The notes under the pieces: generated by a model | Told to the model about the DNA's origin: nothing | Seen by the model: only the letters and a program-made list of their open reading frames with translations | Database searches by the model: none | Translations under genes and position numbers: made by a program | From: Gemmatimonadota bacterium | GTDB taxonomy: Bacteria > Gemmatimonadota > Gemmatimonadetes > Longimicrobiales > Gaopeijiaceae | Assembly (NCBI GenBank): GCA_028873815.1 | Contig: JAPPNN010000068.1 | Span: 62,001 to 126,000 of the forward strand | Reading direction: 5' to 3' | Length of the DNA: 64,000 nucleotides | In this document: piece after piece, positions 25,507-33,287 of the stretch | Layout of the letters: every line of letters begins with the position of its first letter | How positions within the stretch are numbered: position 1 is the stretch's first letter

Positions 25507-26330
25507 GCGAGGATCCGAAGGGCGGCCCACAGGTGTCCGGAGCCACGCCCGCCGGCGAGTCGGCTTCGGCTGCCAGCGAGTCGGCGTCGGCTGCCGACCC
25601 GTCGGCGTCGGCTGCCGGGTTGCCCGCATCAGCAGGTGCGGCCGACGCGGAGGCGATTTCGCGCCGCGGAGCGCTCAAGGTCATCGCGGCCACGGCGGCA
25701 CTGGGCACCGCAGCTTCGTGTGCGCCTGACGACGTGACGCGGTCGACGGAGTCCGCCCACGAGGCCCTGTCCGGCTTCGAGCCTCTGCCTCCCGCCAACC
25801 CTCGCGCCGCGGGCACGCTGACCGATCCCGACATGCTCGCGCCCGTGGTGCCCTGGGATATGGTCCTCACCGAGGAGGAACTGCGCCAGGTCGCGGCGCT
25901 GGCGGACGTGATCATCCCCGCGGACGCGGGGTCGCCGGCCGCGAGCGCCGTGGGCGTGCCCGACTACATCAACGAGTTCGTCTCTGCGCCCGCCCACACG
26001 GAACAGCTCACCCAACTGCGCGGGGGCCTGGCGTGGCTCAACCGAGTCGCGCGGGAACGCTTCGGCGCAGAGAACTTCCCCGCCCTGCAGCTGGTCCAGC
26101 AGCACGAGATCTGCGACGAGATTTGCTTCGAGCCGGATGTCCCCGAGGACCTCAAGCCTCAAGCCCGCTTCTTCGACGCCGTCCGCGACATGTGCGCCAC
26201 CGGTTTCTGGACCACCGAGGAGGGCATGCGCGATCTCGGCTACGTGGGGAACGTGCCGCTGCCGAGCTTCGATGGACCCCCGCCAGAGGTGCTGGCGCAA
26301 CTGGGGCTGGAGGGGGACGACCTGGTTTGA
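25503..26330 (+). CDS. Gluconate 2-dehydrogenase subunit 3 family, Tat lipoprotein
   Basis: A 275-residue protein. The first 50 residues are an Ala/Ser low-complexity leader (ASAASESASAAD repeats) placed before the Tat motif SRRGALKVIAATAALGTAAS, with a lipobox-like AASC at about 71-74. Long cytoplasmic leaders before a Tat motif are unusual. The mature part matches gluconate_2-dh3 (PF13618): LTEEELRQVAALADVIIPAD, then VPDYINEFV and a helical C-terminus. It should carry the GMC flavoprotein through the Tat system and tether it to the membrane. The 4-nt overlap with that gene supports one-to-one synthesis. The convergent Fic gene ends 21 nt downstream. Confidence 0.83.
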   Translation: MSEDPKGGPQVSGATPAGESASAASESASAADPSASAAGLPASAGAADAEAISRRGALKVIAATAALGTAASCAPDDVTRSTESAHEALSGFEPLPPANPRAAGTLTDPDMLAPVVPWDMVLTEEELRQVAALADVIIPADAGSPAASAVGVPDYINEFVSAPAHTEQLTQLRGGLAWLNRVARERFGAENFPALQLVQQHEICDEICFEPDVPEDLKPQARFFDAVRDMCATGFWTTEEGMRDLGYVGNVPLPSFDGPPPEVLAQLGLEGDDLV

Positions 26331-26351
26331 GGGGGCCTGCCGAAGCTCGAC

Positions 26352-27521
26352 TCAACTCTCTTCCGGTTCCGTCCCCTCGTTCAGAATCGCGACGTACCGG
26401 CGGTACGCAAACAGCCGGCCGCGGCGCCTGCCCGTAACCTCCCCGACGATGCCCTGGTCGACCAGCAGATCCATCGCTGAAGATGCAGCGGAAAAGGAGA
26501 GGCTCGCTCGCTCCGAAGCCTCGGTGATCGACAGAATGGGCCGCTCCCGGAGCGCGGCGTAGACGCGAAGGGCGGAACCCGCGCGGCGTCCCAGTTTCTC
26601 GATTGCGTTTCTGTCGTTTGCGAACAGATCCAATAGCCTTCTGGTCGTGTTCACCGCCCCCGCCGCCGTGACCTGCACACCTTCCAGAAAGAACTCGAGC
26701 CACGCCTCCCAATCGCCGGTCTCGCGCACACGGTCGAGGAGTTCATAGTAGGTGCTCCTGTGTTGCTTGAGGTACAGGCTCAGGTACAGGAGAGGCTCCT
26801 GCAATACACCAGCGTGGATCAACTGGAGCATGATGAGGAGCCTTCCCACCCTTCCGTTACCGTCGAGGAAGGGGTGGATAGTCTCGAACTGCGCATGCGC
26901 CAGCCCGATCCGGATCAGCATCGGCAAGCCGGCGTCCCGTGCGTGAAGAAAACGCTCCAGGTCGCCCATACAGCGCTGTACCGCCGTGTGGGGCGGGGGC
27001 ACAAAGGCAGCGTTGCCCGGCCGCGTACCCCCGATCCAGTTCTGCGAACGGCGAAACTCGCCAGGGTCCATGTGGCTCCCAAGCCCGCGCGCAAGGAGTA
27101 CCCCGTGGATTTCCCGAATGAGCCGGTTTGAAAAGGGGAAGTCCCCGGCAAGCCGAAGTCGGCCATGCTCCATCGCCGCCACGTAGTTCGAAACCTCCAC
27201 GACATCGTCGACCGGAACACCCGCAACCTCATCCACCTCGTAGAGGAGCAGGTCGGACAAGGAGGATTGAGTACCTTCGATCTGGGAAGAAAGCACCGCC
27301 TCCTTTCGGATGTAGAGGTACATGAAGAGCGTGCGGTCAGACAGCAGAGTGGACATGCCGTCCAGCCGGCCGAGGCTGATCGCGGCCGCTTCCAACGCCG
27401 ACCGCAGCGGCCCCTCAAGTACCAGCCCGGGCCTCGGCGGCAACGGCAGGGGTACGAATGCGTTGACTTGCTCACCATCGGTCACGGTGATTTCGTATTG
27501 TCCAGTCGGTCCTCGGTGCAT
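26352..27521 (-). CDS. Fic family protein with winged-helix C-terminus
   Basis: A 389-residue protein. The start at 27521 is preferred because GGAAGGGAAG lies about 8 nt upstream; a start 33 codons earlier would translate the control region. The core motif HPFLDGNGRVGR (216-227) is intact, with catalytic His216, so it should transfer AMP (or another nucleotide part) to a protein hydroxyl. The inhibitory motif is present at the N-terminal side (SSQIEG, 78-83, with Glu82), making this a class II, self-inhibited Fic. Residues 320-375 look like a winged helix (SITEASERASLSFSAASSAMDLLVDQGIV), a common fusion that suggests DNA binding and autoregulation. The upstream 200 bp are AT-rich and carry repeats, unlike the surroundings. 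Confidence 0.87.
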   Translation of the reverse strand: MHRGPTGQYEITVTDGEQVNAFVPLPLPPRPGLVLEGPLRSALEAAAISLGRLDGMSTLLSDRTLFMYLYIRKEAVLSSQIEGTQSSLSDLLLYEVDEVAGVPVDDVVEVSNYVAAMEHGRLRLAGDFPFSNRLIREIHGVLLARGLGSHMDPGEFRRSQNWIGGTRPGNAAFVPPPHTAVQRCMGDLERFLHARDAGLPMLIRIGLAHAQFETIHPFLDGNGRVGRLLIMLQLIHAGVLQEPLLYLSLYLKQHRSTYYELLDRVRETGDWEAWLEFFLEGVQVTAAGAVNTTRRLLDLFANDRNAIEKLGRRAGSALRVYAALRERPILSITEASERASLSFSAASSAMDLLVDQGIVGEVTGRRRGRLFAYRRYVAILNEGTEPEES

Positions 27522-27571
27522 CTCTGAGACTTCCCTTCCGGTTTCGGTTATTCCAGAGAAACGAATAGCAA

Positions 27572-27659
27572 ATTCTGTTATTCTGTTTGGGGCCCTAAAA
27601 CCTAATAACGAAACCGTCACGGTCGAAAGTGGGGCGCTGGCGACACAGTTATTCTGTTT
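27572..27659 (-). promoter_or_regulatory. Direct repeats in the AT-rich Fic upstream region
   Basis: GTTATTCTGTTT occurs at 27578-27589 and again at 27648-27659, 70 bp apart. A further partial copy (aattctg) precedes the first, and other TTATTcc words lie nearby. On the reverse strand the repeat reads AAACAGAATAAC. The region lies 50 to 140 nt upstream of the Fic start. Since that protein has a C-terminal winged helix, these may be its own operators. Confidence 0.45.
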
Positions 27660-27725
27660 TCTGCAATAACCCGACCTGACAATTCTGGTTTTCGTCCAAA
27701 ATCAAAACAAGCTCCTCTGGAAGCC

Positions 27726-28418
27726 ATGACCTTACCCAGCTCGCTACCCCGCCCGACGTCATTCATCCTCCTCGCCGTCGCTTGCGTCGCCGCCTGCGTC
27801 GCAATCCCCGAGGAGCCCGAACCGGTTCTGCTCGAGGCCATCGACTGGTACACCGGCGTGGCTGGCTCGGTGGACAACGACCGCGCCCGCGAACTGCTCG
27901 AGCAGGCCATCGCGGGTGGCGGCCCGCTGGCGATGATGTGGCTCGCCCGAGTTCATTCGACCGGACGCATGGGATTCCCGCGCGACGAGAAACAGGCCCG
28001 CGACATCGCCGCCGGGGTGATCCGGGAGGTGCAGCGCGCGGCGGAATCCGGCGTGCTGGAGGCGGTTTTCCTGATGGGGACGGCCTACGACGAGGGGCTG
28101 GGGAAGCCGGTCGATCACGCACTCGCGGCGGTATGGCACCGGCGGGCGGCCGAGCGCGGCCATGTCCTCGGTGCGCACAACATCGGCAATCAGTACAGCG
28201 AAGGACGCGGCGTGGCAGAGGATCCCGGGCAGGCGGTGGTGTGGTGGACGCAGGCCGCCGAACAGGGTGACGCGATCACGCAGCTCCGCCTGGGCGAATC
28301 CTACGAGGCCGGGCGTGGCGTGACGCGTGACCTGGATGCGGCGCGGGATTGGTACGCGCGGGCGGCGGCAGCAGGGAACCGGGAGGCCGAGGAGGCGCTG
28401 GAGCGGCTGGGGAGCTAG
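27726..28418 (+). CDS. Sel1-repeat lipoprotein
   Basis: A 230-residue protein. Residues 12-24 form a lipoprotein signal (SFILLAVACVAAC, lipobox Cys at 20 or 24). From about residue 90 there are three to four Sel1-like repeats of roughly 36 residues with the pattern AxxxLGxxYexGxGvxxDxxxAxxWyxxAAexG, for example AHNIGNQYSEGRGVAEDPGQAVVWWTQAAEQG. Such repeats make a right-handed solenoid used for protein binding. No enzyme domain is visible. It is divergent from the Fic gene. Its stop is shared with that of the convergent nurA-like gene in a single CTAG at 28415-28418. Confidence 0.82.
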   Translation: MTLPSSLPRPTSFILLAVACVAACVAIPEEPEPVLLEAIDWYTGVAGSVDNDRARELLEQAIAGGGPLAMMWLARVHSTGRMGFPRDEKQARDIAAGVIREVQRAAESGVLEAVFLMGTAYDEGLGKPVDHALAAVWHRRAAERGHVLGAHNIGNQYSEGRGVAEDPGQAVVWWTQAAEQGDAITQLRLGESYEAGRGVTRDLDAARDWYARAAAAGNREAEEALERLGS

Positions 28419-29362
28419 GGTCGAAAGCCCCACACCGCCCGCTGAAGGGCCCGTAAGACCATGCCGCGGTCCCCCAGGCGGCGGCGCAGCTCCCGTTCGA
28501 GCCCTGCAATGGGATAGAGGTTCTGAGGCGCACGGTCGTCCTTGTGCGGCTCGGAAGCGAACCTGGGCAGCGCGGCACCGGTCGCGTCCGCAATCCTCCT
28601 GACCTTCTCCAGCCCGCTTTCGGACCACGCCTCGCACCGGACGATCCCGGCCCAGGGATGTCCGTCCGCCTCGCTGAGCCGCATATACCACGAATAGCGC
28701 GTCCATTTCGTCTGGATGAGAAACACCGGAGTGCGTTGTCCGGGTGCCAGGGCTGCGACCACTTTGCGCGGCCCGACGGGGAGGTATTGGACGCGATGGC
28801 TCTTGACGTAGCCGACCGCTCCCTGAATGCGCTGTCGGCCCCTTAGCGGACCGTCCAGGACGATCAGAGCGTCGGGGCTGCCAGCCGGGCCGGCCACCTC
28901 GACCTCCAGCAGTCCCATGCGCTCCTGCAGACCGTTGACCAGCTGCTGGATATCGTCCTCCGCCACGGGGCACCCCGCAAAGGTGCCGGCGCGGGTCGCA
29001 AGATCGGGAACCGGAGCCAGTGCGAAGAAGCCGCGGCCGACCTTCACCGCCCGTATCTCCGCCTTGCGGTCGCATCGGACTACGCCCGCCGCGTAGGAGG
29101 CGCAGATCCCGAGGCGAGCCTCCCCGTCTTCCCCGGTTATCCAGATCCTGGCTTCGATCCGCCGGACCCCGTCCACGAAGTCGACACTGGCGGGCATCCA
29201 TGCATCCGACCCCGGATCCACGGGACGCCATTCATCCTCCGGCACCTCTGCGCCTGCGTCGACCTGGGCTGCCGGCATCTCATCCTGATCGCCCTCTACC
29301 GGGGCGCCGTACTCTGGCGACCACCCCTCGATCGTTAGCCCCTCAACCCGTCGCACGCTCAC
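28415..29362 (-). CDS. nurA: NurA-like nuclease
   Basis: A 315-residue protein starting with a GTG that overlaps the SbcC stop (GTGA at 29359-29362). The key block MPASVDFVDGVRRIEARIWI (56-75) looks like the first NurA metal site (Asp61 and Asp64-Gly65 followed by a beta hairpin). A later LPRFASEPHKDDRAPQNLYPI region resembles the C-terminal NurA motif with its Asp/His. NurA is a 5'-3' nuclease that works with the HerA translocase. The presence of HerA, SbcD and SbcC in the same operon is the strongest argument for the call. The N-terminal 50 residues are acidic and not recognised. Divergence is high, so the identification is from motif plus context. Confidence 0.7.
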   Translation of the reverse strand: MSVRRVEGLTIEGWSPEYGAPVEGDQDEMPAAQVDAGAEVPEDEWRPVDPGSDAWMPASVDFVDGVRRIEARIWITGEDGEARLGICASYAAGVVRCDRKAEIRAVKVGRGFFALAPVPDLATRAGTFAGCPVAEDDIQQLVNGLQERMGLLEVEVAGPAGSPDALIVLDGPLRGRQRIQGAVGYVKSHRVQYLPVGPRKVVAALAPGQRTPVFLIQTKWTRYSWYMRLSEADGHPWAGIVRCEAWSESGLEKVRRIADATGAALPRFASEPHKDDRAPQNLYPIAGLERELRRRLGDRGMVLRALQRAVWGFRP

Positions 29363-32139
29363 GTCTCGACCCTCTCCACCGAGGACGCGTTGCCGACCTT
29401 CCGCACCTGGTACTGCACAGGGATGCGGTCCGCCAGTTCGGGAACGTGCGTCACCAGGCCCACCATGCGTTCCGCGCCGAGTTGCTCTATCGTGGCGGCC
29501 ACGACGTCGAGCGTCTCCGAATCGAGCGTGCCGAAACCCTCGTCGAGGAAAAGCGCCTCCAGTTTCGAGCTTCCCCTCGCGGCCAGGCTGGCAACCTGTT
29601 CGGCCAGCGACAGAGCGAGGGCCAACGAGGCGAGGAACGTCTCGCCCCCGGACAGCGTCTTCGCCAGCCGCGGTTCGTCAGCATTCCGGTGGTCGATCAC
29701 CAGGAACTCGTTTCGGTCGGAAAGATCGAGCGAGTACTGGCCGCTCGACAGTTCGCGCAGACGCGCGGTGGCACCCTCGACGAGCCAGGCGAGGATCTGG
29801 TTCTGCATCCAGGCGCCGAACTTCCTGGCACCGAGATGGTCGCCGAGATCCTTGGCGATACGGGCTCGGGAGCGGGTTTCGCCGGCTTCCGCTTCAACGC
29901 GCTTCCTGTCAGCAGCAGCGGTGTGAAGATGATCGAACTCCTTGCGGGCCGCGCCCAGTGCTTCCGAAACCTTTCGCCTGGGGTCTTCGCCCAGATCGAG
30001 GGAGAGGCCATCCTCCGTGCAGCGTGCCCGGATCCGCGCATCGAGTCGACCCTTCTCGCGGTCCGCGGCCGCGCGATCGGCATCGGCCTGGGCCATGACC
30101 GACTTCGTTGCCAGGTGGGTGCGTTCCGCCCACTGCGACAGGGTTTCCCAAGAGCCGGTCAGGTCTGTCTCGGCGAAATCCGGCGGCCGCATCTCGGCGA
30201 CGGAATCGCGAGCGCCGTGGTACTCTCTCCAGACCCCGCCGAGGCGTGACTTCCAGCGTTCCAACGTCTTCGAGGCTGTTTCCTGCGTCTGCCGGGTCGA
30301 CTCCTCCTCGGCTCGGGCCCGGCACACCAATTCGTCGGCCGCGCGGATTTCGTCCAGCAATCTTTTGGTTTCTTCCCGGGATCGTGCCGTCGCCAGGTCG
30401 CTACGCAGGGTCGCCGCGAACTTCTCCTGCTCCTTAAGCGTCGCGTCGGCGTGGTTGGCTTCACGCGCCCGTTCGGACCACGCGGTCACCGCGTCATTCA
30501 GGCGCTTCTCAAGACTTTGGACCCGCTTCTCGGTCTCGTCGACCTCGGCAATCCTGGCGGAGATCTCGGTTGGGGCAGGGGCGTCCGCGAGGGACTGCGC
30601 GAGGGAGCGCGCCGACTTCGTCTGCAGTTCCAGGTTGGTGGTGCACGCTGTCCGCGCCGCGGCACAACGATCCCGCTCCGCGGCGGCCTGTATGGACGCT
30701 TCCCGTGCCGTGGCCCGGCGGGTTCGAGCGGCGTCGAGGTCGGCGGGGGCGGCGCGGTCGGGCAGCCGCGCGACGGTCTGGAGGCAAACGGGACAGGGCC
30801 CGCCTTCCTGAAGATGATGGGCCATGTCGGCCGCGCTATGGGCGGTGCGCAACGTCCCAAAGGCCTGCGCCGCCGTTTCCAGTTCCCGATCCGCGTCGGT
30901 CTTTTTTCGCTCAGCCGCATTGTACGCCTGTTCGGCCCGGGTCAGTTCGCTCCGCACGCGCTCCAGTTCGTCCTCCAGCTTGCGGAACTGCTCGTGCTTC
31001 TGGCCAACGCTCTCCAGTTCCGAACGCTCGGGCAGCTCCTTCAAACGCAGTCTGGCGCTCTCGAACTCTTCGCGGATGGCCACCTTGTTCGTTACGGCCT
31101 CCTTCACCGCCTCCGTCGTCCCCTCGAAGTCAAGTCGGGTCCGTGTAATCTCCGCTTCCCTGCGCTCGAGTTGGTCGCGCATCTCCACCACCTTTTCGAT
31201 GGCAGCCTTCTCAGGCAGACCCGCCCTGGCTGACCCGGCATCGCGCAAGCGCCGGGCGGCGGCGTTCCACGCCTCGGCGGACTGCTGAAGCTTCTGTTCG
31301 GCCTCGCGGTGGCGGGTTGCCACGTCGGCAGTTCCATCCGGGACCCGGACCCTGGCCAGGAGATTCAGCTGCGCGGCCGCCTTCGTCGACCGACCGGCGG
31401 CGTCCTGTATCTTCGAGTCAAGGTCGCCAAACTGACCGGCGGCTTCGTCGACATGCCTACGGAGCCGAGCCAGCACCCCGACCCGGGCCTTGGCTGCCCA
31501 AACGGCATCCTGGGTCGCGTTTGCGAACACCGAATCCAATTGCCACTGCAGGTTGTCGGCTCGTCCCTCCTCGAGCTTCCACCGCATGTTCGCGGCCTTG
31601 CGCAGGCGCTCGTACAGCCCCAGTCCCAGCAACCGCTCAAGCAGTTGCTTGCGTTCACCGGGCTTCGAGCGAAGGAAGGCCGCGAAATCACCCTGCGGAA
31701 GCACGACGCACTTGGTGAAGTGGTCGAGGCCGAGGCCGATCACATCGTTCTGGACGCACGCCGACAGATCCGATTCCGTGGCCGCCAGCGTCTTCACGGG
31801 TTCGCCATCGGAACGCTCCTCGAGGCGGGCCTCCCGCGTGGTGGCTCCAGTTGCGGTGCGCTGCACGACCCTAACCGCTGTGTATCGCTTGCCCCGTGCC
31901 TCGAAATCGAGCCGTACCCGGGCGCGGACCTTCCCCTGGCTGATGACGGGCGCGATCAGGCTGACGTGGTCATACCGCGGTACCGATCCGTAGAGGGCGA
32001 AGATCATCGCGTCGATGAGGCTGGATTTCCCCGATCCTGTCGCCCCGGTGAACACCAGGAGGTTGGTGTCGGCAAAGTCGACGACCGTAGGCTCGCGGTA
32101 TGACGTGAAGCCCTCCAGCTCAAGTCGTAGCGGACGCAT
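29359..32139 (-). CDS. sbcC: SbcC/Rad50-type ATPase
   Basis: A 926-residue SMC-like ATPase. Walker A GATGSGKSS is at about 32-40, a Q-loop with VVLPQGDFAAFLRSKPGER near 145, and long coiled coils follow on both sides of the zinc hook CPVC (about 448-451). The signature TLSGGETFLASLALALSLA is near 825 and Walker B ALFLDEGFGTLD near 860. All elements needed for ATP-driven tethering and processing of DNA ends are present. The length is close to bacterial SbcC and archaeal Rad50. It overlaps the upstream sbcD gene by 20 nt and the downstream nurA-like gene by 4 nt. It should form the Mre11-Rad50-type complex with that SbcD. Confidence 0.93.
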   Translation of the reverse strand: MRPLRLELEGFTSYREPTVVDFADTNLLVFTGATGSGKSSLIDAMIFALYGSVPRYDHVSLIAPVISQGKVRARVRLDFEARGKRYTAVRVVQRTATGATTREARLEERSDGEPVKTLAATESDLSACVQNDVIGLGLDHFTKCVVLPQGDFAAFLRSKPGERKQLLERLLGLGLYERLRKAANMRWKLEEGRADNLQWQLDSVFANATQDAVWAAKARVGVLARLRRHVDEAAGQFGDLDSKIQDAAGRSTKAAAQLNLLARVRVPDGTADVATRHREAEQKLQQSAEAWNAAARRLRDAGSARAGLPEKAAIEKVVEMRDQLERREAEITRTRLDFEGTTEAVKEAVTNKVAIREEFESARLRLKELPERSELESVGQKHEQFRKLEDELERVRSELTRAEQAYNAAERKKTDADRELETAAQAFGTLRTAHSAADMAHHLQEGGPCPVCLQTVARLPDRAAPADLDAARTRRATAREASIQAAAERDRCAAARTACTTNLELQTKSARSLAQSLADAPAPTEISARIAEVDETEKRVQSLEKRLNDAVTAWSERAREANHADATLKEQEKFAATLRSDLATARSREETKRLLDEIRAADELVCRARAEEESTRQTQETASKTLERWKSRLGGVWREYHGARDSVAEMRPPDFAETDLTGSWETLSQWAERTHLATKSVMAQADADRAAADREKGRLDARIRARCTEDGLSLDLGEDPRRKVSEALGAARKEFDHLHTAAADRKRVEAEAGETRSRARIAKDLGDHLGARKFGAWMQNQILAWLVEGATARLRELSSGQYSLDLSDRNEFLVIDHRNADEPRLAKTLSGGETFLASLALALSLAEQVASLAARGSSKLEALFLDEGFGTLDSETLDVVAATIEQLGAERMVGLVTHVPELADRIPVQYQVRKVGNASSVERVET

Positions 32140-33277
32140 ACTCGTCCTCGAGCAGTTCGCCGAAGAGCTTCACGAGTTCCTCGCCCTCGATGCCGCGCTC
32201 CCTGATGTAGCGCTGGAACTGGGTTTGCGGATCGCGCAGTTCACTCGGGTCGATCGTCTCAGGTTCGGCCGCCGTTTCCCCCGGCCGAGACACGATCACG
32301 TCCACCACCTGCGGGAACATGTCTCGCACCCTCTCCGCAAGGCCGGGCAAGGGTGCCTCTTCGACGATGACGCGCAGGAAGTCGTCGCCGGTTGTGCCGG
32401 CCAGCTGTTCGAGTTCGAGGCTGCTGCCGCGGATGGTCGTGAGCGCCCGCCCCGATTTCAGCGGGACTCGCTCGATGCGCGCCGGTTTCCCGGTCTCTGC
32501 CTCGATGAGGATGACACTGTGCTCGCCGTGAGCCTCCCCGAAGTCGAGCGCAAAAGGCGAACCGGCGTACCGGATGGGGCAGCGTCCGGGGATTCGCTGG
32601 GGCTTGTGGATGTGTCCCAGGGCAACGTAGTGGGCCTCGACCGGGAAAATGTCCGCGGGAACGTAGTAGTCGAAGATGTGGGCCGTGCGTTCGCCGCCAC
32701 CCGCCATAGCGCCCACGACGGTCAGGTGGGCCACCACCAGGTTGACCGTGTCGGCCGCAAATCCGGTGCACAGGGCCCGTGCGATGGCACGGCAGCGATC
32801 AGCGTACTCCTTCTGGTGGTCGTCGGGGTCCCCGGTCATCAGGGCCTCGGCCCGGACGATCCCACGCTTTGACTGGAAGGGGAAGAGCGCGATACAAGCG
32901 GTCTCGCCCGACGCGGTGGCGAGGTGGAGGACGCCACCCTTGTCGGGGGGCGTGACTCGTGAGGCGGCGGTGATGTCGGCCAACTCCAGCAGAGGACGAA
33001 CGGCACTCAGCCGGCGCGGGTTGTCATGATTGCCGGCGATGACCACGACCTGCGCCCCGGTTTGGGCCAGGCGCAGCAGCGCGTCATAGACGATCTGCTC
33101 CGATTCCGGGGTAGGGACCGCGCGGTCGAACTGGTCACCCGCAACCAACACCAGATCGACCACCTCTTCCTCCGCGATTGCGATGATCTCGTCCAGGACC
33201 GCCCGGTGTTCGTCGGCACGGCTGCGACCGCGCAGGGTCTTGCCAACATGCCAATCCGCGGTGTGAAGGATCTTCAC
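32120..33277 (-). CDS. sbcD: SbcD/Mre11-type nuclease
   Basis: A 385-residue metallophosphoesterase with a GTG start 10 nt after the HerA stop. The metal-site motifs are all present: TADWHVGKT (6-14, Asp8 and His10), LVAGDQFDR (Asp48), IAGNHDNPR (Asn-His-Asp) near 80, a His in VAHLT, and ALGHIHKPQ near 220. C-terminal capping and Rad50-binding regions follow, so it is full length. It cuts DNA ends in complex with SbcC and would supply 3'-5' nuclease and endonuclease activity to the HerA-NurA pair in the same operon. Confidence 0.93.
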   Translation of the reverse strand: MKILHTADWHVGKTLRGRSRADEHRAVLDEIIAIAEEEVVDLVLVAGDQFDRAVPTPESEQIVYDALLRLAQTGAQVVVIAGNHDNPRRLSAVRPLLELADITAASRVTPPDKGGVLHLATASGETACIALFPFQSKRGIVRAEALMTGDPDDHQKEYADRCRAIARALCTGFAADTVNLVVAHLTVVGAMAGGGERTAHIFDYYVPADIFPVEAHYVALGHIHKPQRIPGRCPIRYAGSPFALDFGEAHGEHSVILIEAETGKPARIERVPLKSGRALTTIRGSSLELEQLAGTTGDDFLRVIVEEAPLPGLAERVRDMFPQVVDVIVSRPGETAAEPETIDPSELRDPQTQFQRYIRERGIEGEELVKLFGELLEDEYASATT

Positions 33278-33287
33278 CCTGCGCGTC

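Noticed and set aside
27522-27620. N-terminal extension of the Fic protein by 33 codons
   Set aside because: The extension is AT-rich, runs through the repeat region, and a good ribosome binding site precedes the ATG at 27521.
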